Of a stretch of DNA of 64,000 nt, positions 46,200 through 54,514 are shown piece after piece. Under the pieces are notes generated by a model. That model saw only the letters and a program-made list of their open reading frames with translations, searched no databases and was not told where the DNA came from. Each line of letters starts with the position of its first letter. Positions within the stretch are counted from its first letter, which is position 1. The stretch is from contig JAGYKE010000005.1 of the NCBI GenBank assembly GCA_018401465.1, forward strand, positions 372,001-436,000. The letters run 5' to 3'. Source of the DNA: Aestuariivita sp. GTDB taxonomy: Bacteria; Pseudomonadota; Alphaproteobacteria; Rhodobacterales; Rhodobacteraceae. The position numbers and the translations under genes are program-made.

Positions 46200-47006
46200 C
46201 TACTTTTTCTCAAGTCCCATGCGCCCGATCCATTGGGCGATGAAGACCAGAACGAAGGACGCGAAAAGGATTAGCGACGACATCGCCAGAACCGACGGGA
46301 ATTGCTGCGGGAACCGCAGCTGGCCCCAGATGTACATGGGCAGCGTCGGATCGGTTCCGGTCAGGAAGAAGGCCATGATGAATTCGTCGAACGAGATGGT
46401 GAAGGTCAGAAGCAGGCTTGCCACCACCCCGGGGAAGACCATCGGGAAGGTGACGCGCCAGAAGGTGAACCACCCGTTTTCGCCCAGATCGGCGCTGGCC
46501 TCTTCCATCGACGGATCAAAGCCCTCGAAGCGCGGCAGCAGCGTCGCCACCGCGAAGGGCAGGCAAACGATCAGATGGCCCAGGCCCACGGTATAAAGCG
46601 ACAGGGGCACGCCTGCCCGGCTGAGCAGAACCAGAAGCGCCACACCGAAGATGATCCCCGGGATGACCAGCGGCATCATCAGGAAGGTCACAAGCGCCGA
46701 CTTGCCCGGCATCCGGTAGCGCGTGATGGCGCGGGCCGCGATGACGCCGAGGATCGTACAGATGACCGAAACGACCGCCCCCACCTTGACGCTGTTCCAC
46801 AGCGCGTTCCACAACGGCTCGCGTGACCAGAGCTCCGAATACCACTTCGTCGTGAACCCGGTCAGCGGGAAACTGACATAGATCGAGTCGTTGAAGCTGA
46901 AGAGCGGGATGAACAGGATCGGCACGTACAGCACGATCAGGAAGATCGCCGCATAGACCTGCAAAGGGCGGTTCGGTCGCTCGATATAGGTACCGCGGTC
47001 GCTCAT
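46200..47006 (-). CDS. ABC importer permease (PotC-like)
   Basis: 268 residues, six membrane helices, coupling motif EEASADLGENGWFTFWRVTFP near residue 178 (EAA loop). PotC type. Starts by an ATGA overlap with the PotB-like gene. Confidence 0.87.
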   Translation of the reverse strand: MSDRGTYIERPNRPLQVYAAIFLIVLYVPILFIPLFSFNDSIYVSFPLTGFTTKWYSELWSREPLWNALWNSVKVGAVVSVICTILGVIAARAITRYRMPGKSALVTFLMMPLVIPGIIFGVALLVLLSRAGVPLSLYTVGLGHLIVCLPFAVATLLPRFEGFDPSMEEASADLGENGWFTFWRVTFPMVFPGVVASLLLTFTISFDEFIMAFFLTGTDPTLPMYIWGQLRFPQQFPSVLAMSSLILFASFVLVFIAQWIGRMGLEKK

Positions 47007-47941
47007 GCCAGCCTCTTCCGCGCAACGCGGGTCAGGTAGAGGAACGCCAGCCCGATGGCCGCGATCCACAGCATCAGCACGATCGACAACGTCGCGCCCA
47101 TGGGCCAGTTGTTCACTGGGCCGAACTGCAGCTGGATGAAGTTGCCGATCATCTGCCCGTTGGGCCCGCCCAGCAGCGCCGGCGTGATGTAGTCGCCCGT
47201 AGTCGGGATGAAGATCAGGAAACTGGCCGCGATCACGCCCGGCATCGACAGCGGCAGCGTAATGCGAAAGAACCTTCTGACTGGCCCATCACCAAGATCC
47301 GTGGCCGCTTCCAGAAGCGACCGGTCGATCTTTTCGAGGCTGACATACAGCGGCAGGATCGCGAAGGCGGCCCAGGCATGGGCCAGCGTGATGATGACGG
47401 CGGTCTGGGAATAGAGCAGCACCTTGAGCGGTTCCTCGATCCAGCCCAGCGCAAGGAACCCCGAATTGATCACGCCCTCATAGCCCAGAATCACCTTCCA
47501 CGCGAAGACGCGCAGCAGATAGCTCGTCCAGAAGGGCAGCGTCATCAGGATCAGCCACAACATCTTGTGTTTATGGACGTGAAAAGCGACGAAATAGGCC
47601 ATGGGATAGCACACCAGAACCGTGGCCACGGTCGCGACGCCCGAAATCCAGAAGGACCGCTGCATCAGGGCGCCGAAGATCGGCTCGCTCCAGACCCGCA
47701 GGTAATTGGCGAAGGTCGGCGTCGTGTCGAAGTCAAAGCCCTGACGTGTCCACGTGCTCATCGTCAGCAGCAGAATGAAGGGCGCGACGATGCCCACCGC
47801 CATGATCGCCAGCGTCGGCGACATGAAGAGATAGCCGCGCAGCGACTCGCGCCGGTGCAGCATCGCGGTCAGGCGCGCACCGCGTCGCCGCGGCGCGATC
47901 GCATCCGCCGTTTGATCGGGAAGAAGCGAGGTGTCGGTCAT
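47003..47941 (-). CDS. ABC importer permease (PotB-like)
   Basis: 312 residues, six membrane helices after a basic N-terminus; EAA loop LLEAATDLGDGPVRRFFRIT near residue 215. PotB type. It is separated from the binding-protein gene by a 72-base gap with a strong hairpin, and its ATG at 47941 lies just after that gap. Confidence 0.87.
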   Translation of the reverse strand: MTDTSLLPDQTADAIAPRRRGARLTAMLHRRESLRGYLFMSPTLAIMAVGIVAPFILLLTMSTWTRQGFDFDTTPTFANYLRVWSEPIFGALMQRSFWISGVATVATVLVCYPMAYFVAFHVHKHKMLWLILMTLPFWTSYLLRVFAWKVILGYEGVINSGFLALGWIEEPLKVLLYSQTAVIITLAHAWAAFAILPLYVSLEKIDRSLLEAATDLGDGPVRRFFRITLPLSMPGVIAASFLIFIPTTGDYITPALLGGPNGQMIGNFIQLQFGPVNNWPMGATLSIVLMLWIAAIGLAFLYLTRVARKRLA

Positions 47942-47975
47942 CAGGCAGGCCCATCCATCCGGAATGACAGTGGAA

Positions 47976-48000
47976 CGGACCCGCCGCTTGGGCGGGTCCG
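47976..48000 (-). terminator. Hairpin between the binding-protein and PotB-like genes
   Basis: Perfect ten-base stem CGGACCCGCC/GGCGGGTCCG with a five-base loop, 13 bases after the binding-protein stop. No T-run. Likely partial terminator or stabiliser giving more binding protein than permease, as in the pst and ugp operons here. Confidence 0.65.
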
Positions 48001-48013
48001 CCGGGGTCTTGGA

Positions 48014-49138
48014 TCAGAAGCCCGCCTTGATCTGCTCCCACAGCTCGTTCATGCGGCTTTCCCATTCCTGCGACTGCGGGATCTGGAAGTGACCCGACTG
48101 AAGGACGTCCTTGGGGTTTTTCGACAGGCCGAGACCTGCAAGCATCTCTTCGTCGAAGCTTTCGAAGGACCGTGCGTTGGAATGGCCATAACCGTAGTCG
48201 TTGATCATGAACTTGCCCGTCTCGACCGAGAGGAGCGAGTCGATCACGTCATAGGCCAGATCCAGCTTGGGCGCGTCCTTGTGGATCATCACGCCGCAGA
48301 CCCAGGTCAGCGCGCCTTCCTTCGGCTTGGCGAAGGCCACCGGCACGCCTTCGGACCGCAGAAGTGCGGCGGACGAGTTCCAGGTCAGCGCCGCCACCAG
48401 TTCGCCCGAGGCCAGCGCCTGCTCCAGCGTGGTCGTGTCGTCGGTATAGGTGCGGATCAGCGGGCGCTGTTCGCGCATCACGGCGGCGATCTTCTCGAAA
48501 GCCTCTTCGGTGCCAAGCTGATCGAAGGGCACGCCCGCCTTGATAGCTCCGATCCACCAGGCATCGGCTCCGGCCGCCAGCGAGCCCAGCCGCCCGGCAT
48601 TCTTCGGGTCCCACAGGATGTCCCAGCTTTCCTCGCCCTCCACCTCGACAAGGTCGGTGCGGTAGGTGATCGAGGTTTGCCCCCAGTCAAAGGGCGCCAT
48701 CCAGATATTGCCGCCCCCGGCATCGTTGCCATCAAGAGCGACGAGTTCGGGCATCACATCGCCCCAGTTGGACAGCCGCGAAGGATCGACCGGCTGGAAC
48801 AGGCCCGTCGCCACCCAGCGCGGCATCGCCTGGTTGCAGGGATGCGAGACATCGACGACAAAGCCGCCGCGCATCTTGGTCAGCGCCTCTTCCGATCCGC
48901 CGAAGATCGCGAAGTTCGGCAATTCGCCGTGCTTGGCCTGATAGGGCACGAAAAGCTCGGGGATATCGTAACCACCCCAGGTGAAATAGGTGGGCTGATC
49001 CTCGGGCCCGGCCATCGCGCGGCGCGCCGCCACCGGCATCGTGGTCAGCGCGACACCCGCCGCGAGCAGGCCCTTGGTGAATTTCCGGCGGCTCAGCTTG
49101 CCTTCGCGCACCGCGCCGAGTTGATCGAGAACATCCAT
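48014..49138 (-). CDS. Polyamine/betaine-type ABC importer binding protein (PotD-like, Tat signal)
   Basis: 374 residues. Tat-type signal SRRKFTKG (16-23) then a hydrophobic core; mature part with TYFTWGGYDIPELFVPYQ, WMAPFDWGQTSITYRTD and ALTWNSSAALLR of the PotD family. Head gene of the minus-strand operon running to 42067. The ligand is unknown; the downstream BetI-like regulator and demethylase suggest a methylated amine. Confidence 0.85.
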   Translation of the reverse strand: MDVLDQLGAVREGKLSRRKFTKGLLAAGVALTTMPVAARRAMAGPEDQPTYFTWGGYDIPELFVPYQAKHGELPNFAIFGGSEEALTKMRGGFVVDVSHPCNQAMPRWVATGLFQPVDPSRLSNWGDVMPELVALDGNDAGGGNIWMAPFDWGQTSITYRTDLVEVEGEESWDILWDPKNAGRLGSLAAGADAWWIGAIKAGVPFDQLGTEEAFEKIAAVMREQRPLIRTYTDDTTTLEQALASGELVAALTWNSSAALLRSEGVPVAFAKPKEGALTWVCGVMIHKDAPKLDLAYDVIDSLLSVETGKFMINDYGYGHSNARSFESFDEEMLAGLGLSKNPKDVLQSGHFQIPQSQEWESRMNELWEQIKAGF

Positions 49139-49473
49139 GGTTTGTCATCTCCCTGTTGTCCGGACATTGCCTGTTGGCGCAATGCCCGCGTTCGGACCAT
49201 TCCTGTTGTCTGTTCGCCGCCCGGGTTCGAGAATGTTTGACTTTCCGGGCAGCGCCGCTTTCATTGAATGATCATTCAATCATTGGACCACAGGCGAATC
49301 GAGTCAACCCAATTGATCCATGACAGGAATGCTATCGGCATGTGGCCGAAAGTCAGTTTATTTTTCGGTCACACTGCTGTGCGCAGGGACCAGGTGCGAC
49401 AGGGAAAGGTAAAATCAGATGGCGGTACACCTCGCGGAACAGACTGTGCAGGGCAGATGGCGGGTGACGGGAC
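49139..49473. promoter_or_regulatory. Divergent control region between importer and amine-oxidase operons
   Basis: 335 bases without a credible gene; AT-richer than its surroundings. It holds the palindromic operator at 49263-49280 and an inverted repeat TGGCCGAAA (49343-49351) / TTTCGGTCA (49363-49371), one G:T mismatch, which could be a second protein site or a hairpin. Promoters for both strands must lie here, but no pair is convincing by eye. Confidence 0.5.
49263..49280. promoter_or_regulatory. Palindromic TetR/BetI-type operator 1
   Basis: Perfect 18-base palindrome ATTGAATGATCATTCAAT, about 125 bases before the PotD-like ATG. Its core TTGAATGA/TCATTCAA agrees in 12 of 16 positions with operator 2 at 52808-52823. 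Probable site of the repressor encoded at 44380-45048, possibly of both repressors. Confidence 0.65.
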
Positions 49474-50805
49474 ATGCGCGGTGAGATCGGCCGCCGCACC
49501 GTTCTTGCGGGGCTGACGGCGGTGGGCGCGGGGCAGGTTCTGGGGCAGTCGCTGCCCAGCGACCCGGATGTCGTCGTCATCGGCGCGGGCGCGGCGGGGA
49601 TGTCGGCGGCGCGCACGCTTCTGCACCAGGGCCTGACCTGCGTCGTGGTCGAGGCCGCGTCCCGGATCGGCGGGCGCACCTGGACCGAAAGCACCACCTT
49701 CGGCCAACCCGTCGATCACGGCGCGTCCTGGATTTCGGGGGCGACCGCGAACCCCTTCGCCCGCATGGCGCGCGAGGGTGGCTTCACCTTGGTCGATCAC
49801 TCCGACGCGGGCACCGACCTGTTCGAATTCGACGGCAGCCGCGCAAGCGCCGCCGAGGAGGAGGCCTATTGGCGCGCCTGGGCCGCGATGGAGCGCGCGA
49901 TGGCCCGCGCCGGCCGGTCGGGTGAGGATGTGGCGGCATCGACCGTCGCGCCGAAGGTTCCGTGGTCGGCCACCGTGCAATCCTGGATGGGCGCGATGGA
50001 TTACGGTGTCGATCTCGACCAGATCTCGACCGCCGATTACTGGGACAGCGCGTCCGACCAGCCCAGCTATTTCGTCCGCGAAGGGCTGGGCGCGGTGGTG
50101 GCGACCCTCGCCAAGAATCTGCCAATCGTGCTCGACATCCCCGTTCAGACCGTGAACTGGTCGGGCAAGGGGGTCGAAGTCGGCACGCCGCGCGGCACGA
50201 TCCGGGCGCGTGCCTGCCTCGTCACCGTGTCGACCGGGGTGCTGAACGCGGGCGCGATCCGCTTCATTCCGGAACTGCCCGCGTGGAAACAGCAGGCCGC
50301 CGCCGACATCCCGATGGGATTGCTCACCAAGGTACCGCTTCTGTTCGACGGCGCGCGGCTGGGTCTGGGGGAAAACAATTGGGTCACCTACCGCGTCCCC
50401 GAGGACAAGCCGGGCGAGGCCTGCTTCTTCATCGCATGGCCCACCGGGCATGATTACGTTTTCGGCAACATCGGCGGGCGCTTCGGCTGGGAGCTTGCCC
50501 GCGCGGGTCAGGCGGCGACGGTGAATTACGCGCTGGAGCAGCTTGTCCGCCTTGTGGGCAGCGATGCGCGCAAGCACTTCATCAAGGGCTTCGCCACCGA
50601 CTGGGCGCTGAACCCGCTGACGCATGGTGCCTATGGCGCGGTGCGGCCGGGCAGCACAGACGCGCGCGAAAATCTGGCGGCCCCCCTTGCCGACAAGCTG
50701 TTCTTCGCGGGCGAGGCGACCAGCACATCGGTGCCTGCGCTGGTCAACGGGGCCTACCTGACCGGTCACCACACTGCGAAACGCATGGCGAAGATCCTGA
50801 AGTGA
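49474..50805 (+). CDS. Flavin monoamine/polyamine oxidase
   Basis: 443 residues. Twin-Arg start (GRRTVLAG, 6-13) with a hydrophobic stretch suggests Tat export. FAD Rossmann motif GAGAAG (37-42), GRTW region (IGGRTWTES), and C-terminal FFAGEATSTSVPALVNGAY, the FAD motif of amine oxidases. It oxidises an amine to imine with release of H2O2. Divergent from the PotD-like importer; followed after four bases by another FAD oxidase. Confidence 0.83.
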   Translation: MRGEIGRRTVLAGLTAVGAGQVLGQSLPSDPDVVVIGAGAAGMSAARTLLHQGLTCVVVEAASRIGGRTWTESTTFGQPVDHGASWISGATANPFARMAREGGFTLVDHSDAGTDLFEFDGSRASAAEEEAYWRAWAAMERAMARAGRSGEDVAASTVAPKVPWSATVQSWMGAMDYGVDLDQISTADYWDSASDQPSYFVREGLGAVVATLAKNLPIVLDIPVQTVNWSGKGVEVGTPRGTIRARACLVTVSTGVLNAGAIRFIPELPAWKQQAAADIPMGLLTKVPLLFDGARLGLGENNWVTYRVPEDKPGEACFFIAWPTGHDYVFGNIGGRFGWELARAGQAATVNYALEQLVRLVGSDARKHFIKGFATDWALNPLTHGAYGAVRPGSTDARENLAAPLADKLFFAGEATSTSVPALVNGAYLTGHHTAKRMAKILK

Positions 50806-50809
50806 GCGC

Positions 50810-52102
50810 ATGATCGAAGCCGAACGCGCGTCCCTGTCGGACAGTCTCTGGACGGCGACCGCCGTGCCGGGGCCGCGCTTCGGCCCCCTTTCCAGTGATC
50901 TGCGCGCCGATGTCGCCATCGTCGGCGCAGGCTTCACCGGCCTGTCGGCGGCGCTGCATCTTGCGGAAAGCGGCGCCCGGGTCGTGGTGATCGACGCGCA
51001 CCAACCGGGCTGGGGCGCATCGGGGCGCAATGGCGGGCAGGTCAATCCGGGGCTCAAGGACGGACCTGCCGCCCTGCGTGCCCGCTTCGGCGACGAGACC
51101 GCGTCGCGCATGATCGCGATGTCGGGGGGTGCGGCAGGCCTCGTCTTCGACCTGATCGACCGGCACGCCATCGCCTGCGACGCGGTGCGCAACGGCTGGC
51201 TGCGCGCCGGGGTCACGCAGGCGCAGGCGGATGACCTGCACGCGCTGGCCCGGGAGTGGGAGGGCGAAGGCGGGGGTGTCGATCCGCTCGACGCCGACGC
51301 GATGGCGCGTGCGACGGGCACCGACGATTATGCAGGCGGCGTGATCGACCGGCGGGGCGGCACGCTGCATCCCTTGAATTATGCCTTGGGCCTTGCCCGG
51401 GCGGCGACACGGGCAGGCGCGGCGATCCATGGCGATACCCCGGCCATGGGGCTGTCGCGGCAGGGCGGCGGCTGGCGGGTGACAACCGCCACCGGGACGC
51501 TCACCGCTGACAAGGTGATTCTGGCCACCAACGCCTATTCCGGGCCGCTGCACCGCGACCTGTCCCGGTCGGTCGTACCGGTCTGTTCGGTCCAGGTCGC
51601 CACCGCGCCCCTGTCGCCCAACGTGGCGGCGTCGATCCTGCCCGCGGGCGCGCATGTCTCGGACGCGCGGCGGCTGCTGCTTTACTTCCGCAAGGATGCC
51701 GCAGGCCGCTTCATCATGGGCGGGCGCGGCAGTTTCCGCGAAGGGCCGACGCTGGCCCAGCAGGCGCGGCTGCGCGCGGTGTCCGAACGGCTGTTTCCCC
51801 AGCTTCGCGGCACCGCATGGGAACACGCGTGGGGCGGGCTGGTGGCGGTGACGCCCGATCACATGCCGCATCTGCATGAACTGGCGCCTGGCCTTTTGGC
51901 GGGGCTGGGCTATAACGGGCGCGGCATCGCGATGGCGACGGCGATGGGGCGTGAAATGGCGCTCTGGTCGCTGGGGCGCGCGGCGGCCGACCTGTCCTTC
52001 CCGGTGACATCTGTCAGGCCCCTGCCCTTCGCCTTCGCGCGCGGCGCGGCAGTCGAATTCGAGATCCTGCGCCTGCGGCTGCTGGATCGGTTCAACCTCT
52101 GA
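50810..52102 (+). CDS. DAO-family FAD oxidoreductase (PuuB-like)
   Basis: 430 residues. FAD site GAGFTG (39-44), GWGASGRNGGQVNPGLK near 60, and GYNGRGIAMATAMG near 365: the pattern of gamma-glutamylputrescine oxidase and related D-amino-acid-oxidase-type enzymes acting on secondary amines. In an operon with the amine oxidase. No glutamylputrescine synthetase gene is near, so the substrate is open. The 3' end overlaps the convergent TetR gene by 11 bases. Confidence 0.8.
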   Translation: MIEAERASLSDSLWTATAVPGPRFGPLSSDLRADVAIVGAGFTGLSAALHLAESGARVVVIDAHQPGWGASGRNGGQVNPGLKDGPAALRARFGDETASRMIAMSGGAAGLVFDLIDRHAIACDAVRNGWLRAGVTQAQADDLHALAREWEGEGGGVDPLDADAMARATGTDDYAGGVIDRRGGTLHPLNYALGLARAATRAGAAIHGDTPAMGLSRQGGGWRVTTATGTLTADKVILATNAYSGPLHRDLSRSVVPVCSVQVATAPLSPNVAASILPAGAHVSDARRLLLYFRKDAAGRFIMGGRGSFREGPTLAQQARLRAVSERLFPQLRGTAWEHAWGGLVAVTPDHMPHLHELAPGLLAGLGYNGRGIAMATAMGREMALWSLGRAAADLSFPVTSVRPLPFAFARGAAVEFEILRLRLLDRFNL

Positions 52103-52736
52103 GCGGCTGCCCGGCGACGCCCGAAATCACCCGTTCCGCCCAGTCGAGCGCGGTGCGGTAGGCCGCGTCGCGGTCGAACGACGACGGCGCAAGGTGAAGC
52201 CTTTGCCAGTATCCGTCCGACAGCGTGTCGAGCCATTCGGCCACGCGCTCCCCCTCCCCGTCCGGCGCGTCGGGCAGGAGGCGGTGACAGATATCCTCGA
52301 CCACCTTGCGGCGGCGGTTGTCGAAATCCTCGGCCACCGCGTCATAGGTCGACTGGAAGTGCAATTCGCCCCAGAACGCGAACCACAGCGGCAGGACTGC
52401 GGGACCGCAGGCTTCCTCGTCGAAATCGGCGCGCAGAAGGGCGCGCAACTGGTCCGCCGGATCATCCCCCACCGCAGCGAGCGAGGCGGTCCAGTGATCC
52501 TCGTATCCCTGATAGAGATCGCGCAGCGTCTCTGTCAGCAGCCCGGCCTTGGACCGGAAGTAGAAGACCGCGACCCCCTGAGACAGGCCCGCCGCATCCG
52601 ACACCGTGGCAAGCGTGGTCTTTCCCAGCCCGTGCTTCAGGATCGAGGCGCGCGCGGCATCCAGCAACTGGCGGCGACGCCGTTCGGCATTGTGCTTGCG
52701 TTCCTTTCTGGGGCGGGACTGGTTGGCCTCGGCCAA
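52092..52736 (-). CDS. BetI-like TetR-family repressor (second copy)
   Basis: 214 residues from a TTG at 52736, chosen because AAGGAG stands ten bases before it; the longer open frame to 52790 also begins with TTG but has no ribosome site. HTH LATVSDAAGLSQGVAVFYF; BetI-like C-terminal part (LWFAFWGELHFQS). It shares the WFAF-GE stretch with the first repressor, hence probably a paralogue. Divergent from the PYROXD2 operon with an operator in between. Confidence 0.8.
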   Translation of the reverse strand: MAEANQSRPRKERKHNAERRRRQLLDAARASILKHGLGKTTLATVSDAAGLSQGVAVFYFRSKAGLLTETLRDLYQGYEDHWTASLAAVGDDPADQLRALLRADFDEEACGPAVLPLWFAFWGELHFQSTYDAVAEDFDNRRRKVVEDICHRLLPDAPDGEGERVAEWLDTLSDGYWQRLHLAPSSFDRDAAYRTALDWAERVISGVAGQPLRG

Positions 52737-52806
52737 GATATGCGGACTCCTTCTCCGGTCTGGCGCGAGACATGCCACAAGACGGGCCAAACGTCACGGA
52801 AAAAAG

Positions 52807-52824
52807 TTTGAGTGAGCGCTCAAA
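52807..52824. promoter_or_regulatory. Palindromic TetR/BetI-type operator 2
   Basis: TTTGAG-TGAGCG-CTCAAA, between the second repressor gene and the PYROXD2 operon, 59 bases before the GTG of the latter. Core TTGAGTGAGCGCTCAA resembles operator 1. Good position for repression of both divergent units. Confidence 0.65.
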
Positions 52825-52882
52825 TAAACTTTACTCCGCGCTGGAATCGGGCTAATTCTGGATCCAAGGAGACCGTTAAACC

Positions 52883-54514
52883 GTGTCGCTGAATGCCACA
52901 TATGACGTGATCGTTGCCGGGGCCGGGCATAACGGCCTGACGGCGGCGGCGTACCTGGCCCGGGCGGGCCGCAAGGTCCTGGTCGTCGAGAAGAACGACT
53001 GGATCGGCGGTGCGGCGGTCAGCCGGTCGCTGCATCCCGGATGGACCTATTCCAACTGTTCCTATGTCTGCTCGCTTCTGCGGCGCGAGATCGTGCGCGA
53101 TCTAGACCTACCGAAATACGGGCTGCAGGTGATCCCCTATGAAGGCGGCGCGACCTTCACCCGCGACGGCGATTACTTCGCCTATTATTCGGATCACCAC
53201 GCGCTGCACCGCGAGATGGCGCGCCATTCGCGCCGCGATGCCGACGCCTATCAGCGCTATGCGCAGGCGGTGATGCGGCAATGCCGGTTCATCCGGCCCT
53301 TCCTGCTGCGCGATGCGCCCGATCCCGCGTCACTGCGCCCGCGCGATCTGGGCGAGATGGCATATCTCGTGAAGAAGGCGCATGGCCTTGGCCCGCGCGA
53401 GCTGGGCGAGACGCTGCGCTTCTGGACCATGTCGATCGGCGACTTCCTGGACGAGCATTTCGAGAATGACCTGATCAAGGCGCATCTGGCCGGATCGGGC
53501 ATCATCGGCACCGGGCTTGGCGTCTATTCGCCGGGCACGGCCTATGTCCTGCTGCATCACTATATGGGCGACATCGACGGCGGCATCGGCGCATGGGGTT
53601 TCGCGCGCGGCGGCATGGGCGCGATTTCCGCCGCCATCGGCGCCGATTTCGAGGCCCATGGCGGCACGATCCTGAAAGGCGCGGGCGTCGAGAAGTTCCT
53701 CACCAAGGACGGGCGCGTCACCGGTGTCGCTCTGGAAGACGGCAAGGTCTTCAAGGCGCCGGTCGTGGCGTCGAACATGGACGTCAAGCGCACCTTTCTG
53801 ACCCATGTGGACGCAGGCGACCTGCCCCCCGAATTCACCCGCGCCGTCGAACGGTTCAAGATCCGGGGCTCGTCGGCCAAGCTGAACATCGCGCTTGACC
53901 GGATGCCGTCCTTCCCGGCCGCGCCTGCGCATGCAAGCTTCCTGCGCGGCGACCTGCACGTCTCGCAAAGCCTGAGCGAGCTTGAGCGCGCCTATGACGA
54001 CTGGAAGGCCGGGCGCGTGTCGGCCAAGCCCTATATAGATATGCTGATCCCCAGTCAGATCGACCCGACCATGGCGCCCACCGGCGCACACATGATGACC
54101 GTCTTCGTGCAATACGCCCCCTACGATCTGGCGCAGGGCAGCACCCGCAGCGGCGTCAACTGGGACGACGCCGCGCGCCGGCAACTGGCGGACTGCGTGC
54201 TTGACCAGATGTCGGTCGCCTGCCCGGACATCCGCGAGCGGATCGTGCACATGGAAGTCCGCTGCCCCGCCGAGATCGAGCGCGAGGTAGGCCTGACCGA
54301 AGGCAACATCTTCCAGGGCGAACTGACCTTCGACCAGCTGTTCTTCAACCGCCCCGTGCCGGGTTGGTCGCAATACGACTCGCCCATCAAGGGGCTGTAT
54401 CTCTGCGGCTCCTCCGCCCATCCGGGCGGCGGCGTGATGGGCGCGCCCGGGGCGAATGCCGCGCGCGCGATCCTGCGGGCCGATGGCGTGCGGATGAAGG
54501 GATACGCCGCATGA
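52883..54514 (+). CDS. PYROXD2/phytoene-desaturase-like FAD oxidoreductase, first copy
   Basis: 543 residues, GTG start after AAGGAG. N-terminal FAD motif GAGHNG (13-18) with EKNDWIGGAA, C-terminal LYLCGSSAHPGGGVMGAPG, the paired signature of the PYROXD2 branch of carotenoid-desaturase-like enzymes. Members are known in carotenoid work, but this branch has mostly unknown substrates. First of five coupled genes. Nothing around suggests carotenoids. Confidence 0.78.
   Translation: MSLNATYDVIVAGAGHNGLTAAAYLARAGRKVLVVEKNDWIGGAAVSRSLHPGWTYSNCSYVCSLLRREIVRDLDLPKYGLQVIPYEGGATFTRDGDYFAYYSDHHALHREMARHSRRDADAYQRYAQAVMRQCRFIRPFLLRDAPDPASLRPRDLGEMAYLVKKAHGLGPRELGETLRFWTMSIGDFLDEHFENDLIKAHLAGSGIIGTGLGVYSPGTAYVLLHHYMGDIDGGIGAWGFARGGMGAISAAIGADFEAHGGTILKGAGVEKFLTKDGRVTGVALEDGKVFKAPVVASNMDVKRTFLTHVDAGDLPPEFTRAVERFKIRGSSAKLNIALDRMPSFPAAPAHASFLRGDLHVSQSLSELERAYDDWKAGRVSAKPYIDMLIPSQIDPTMAPTGAHMMTVFVQYAPYDLAQGSTRSGVNWDDAARRQLADCVLDQMSVACPDIRERIVHMEVRCPAEIEREVGLTEGNIFQGELTFDQLFFNRPVPGWSQYDSPIKGLYLCGSSAHPGGGVMGAPGANAARAILRADGVRMKGYAA

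Noticed and set aside
49268-49516. 82-codon open frame in the divergent control region
   Set aside because: Overlaps the start of the amine oxidase gene, starts inside the operator palindrome, has no ribosome site and no recognisable domain.
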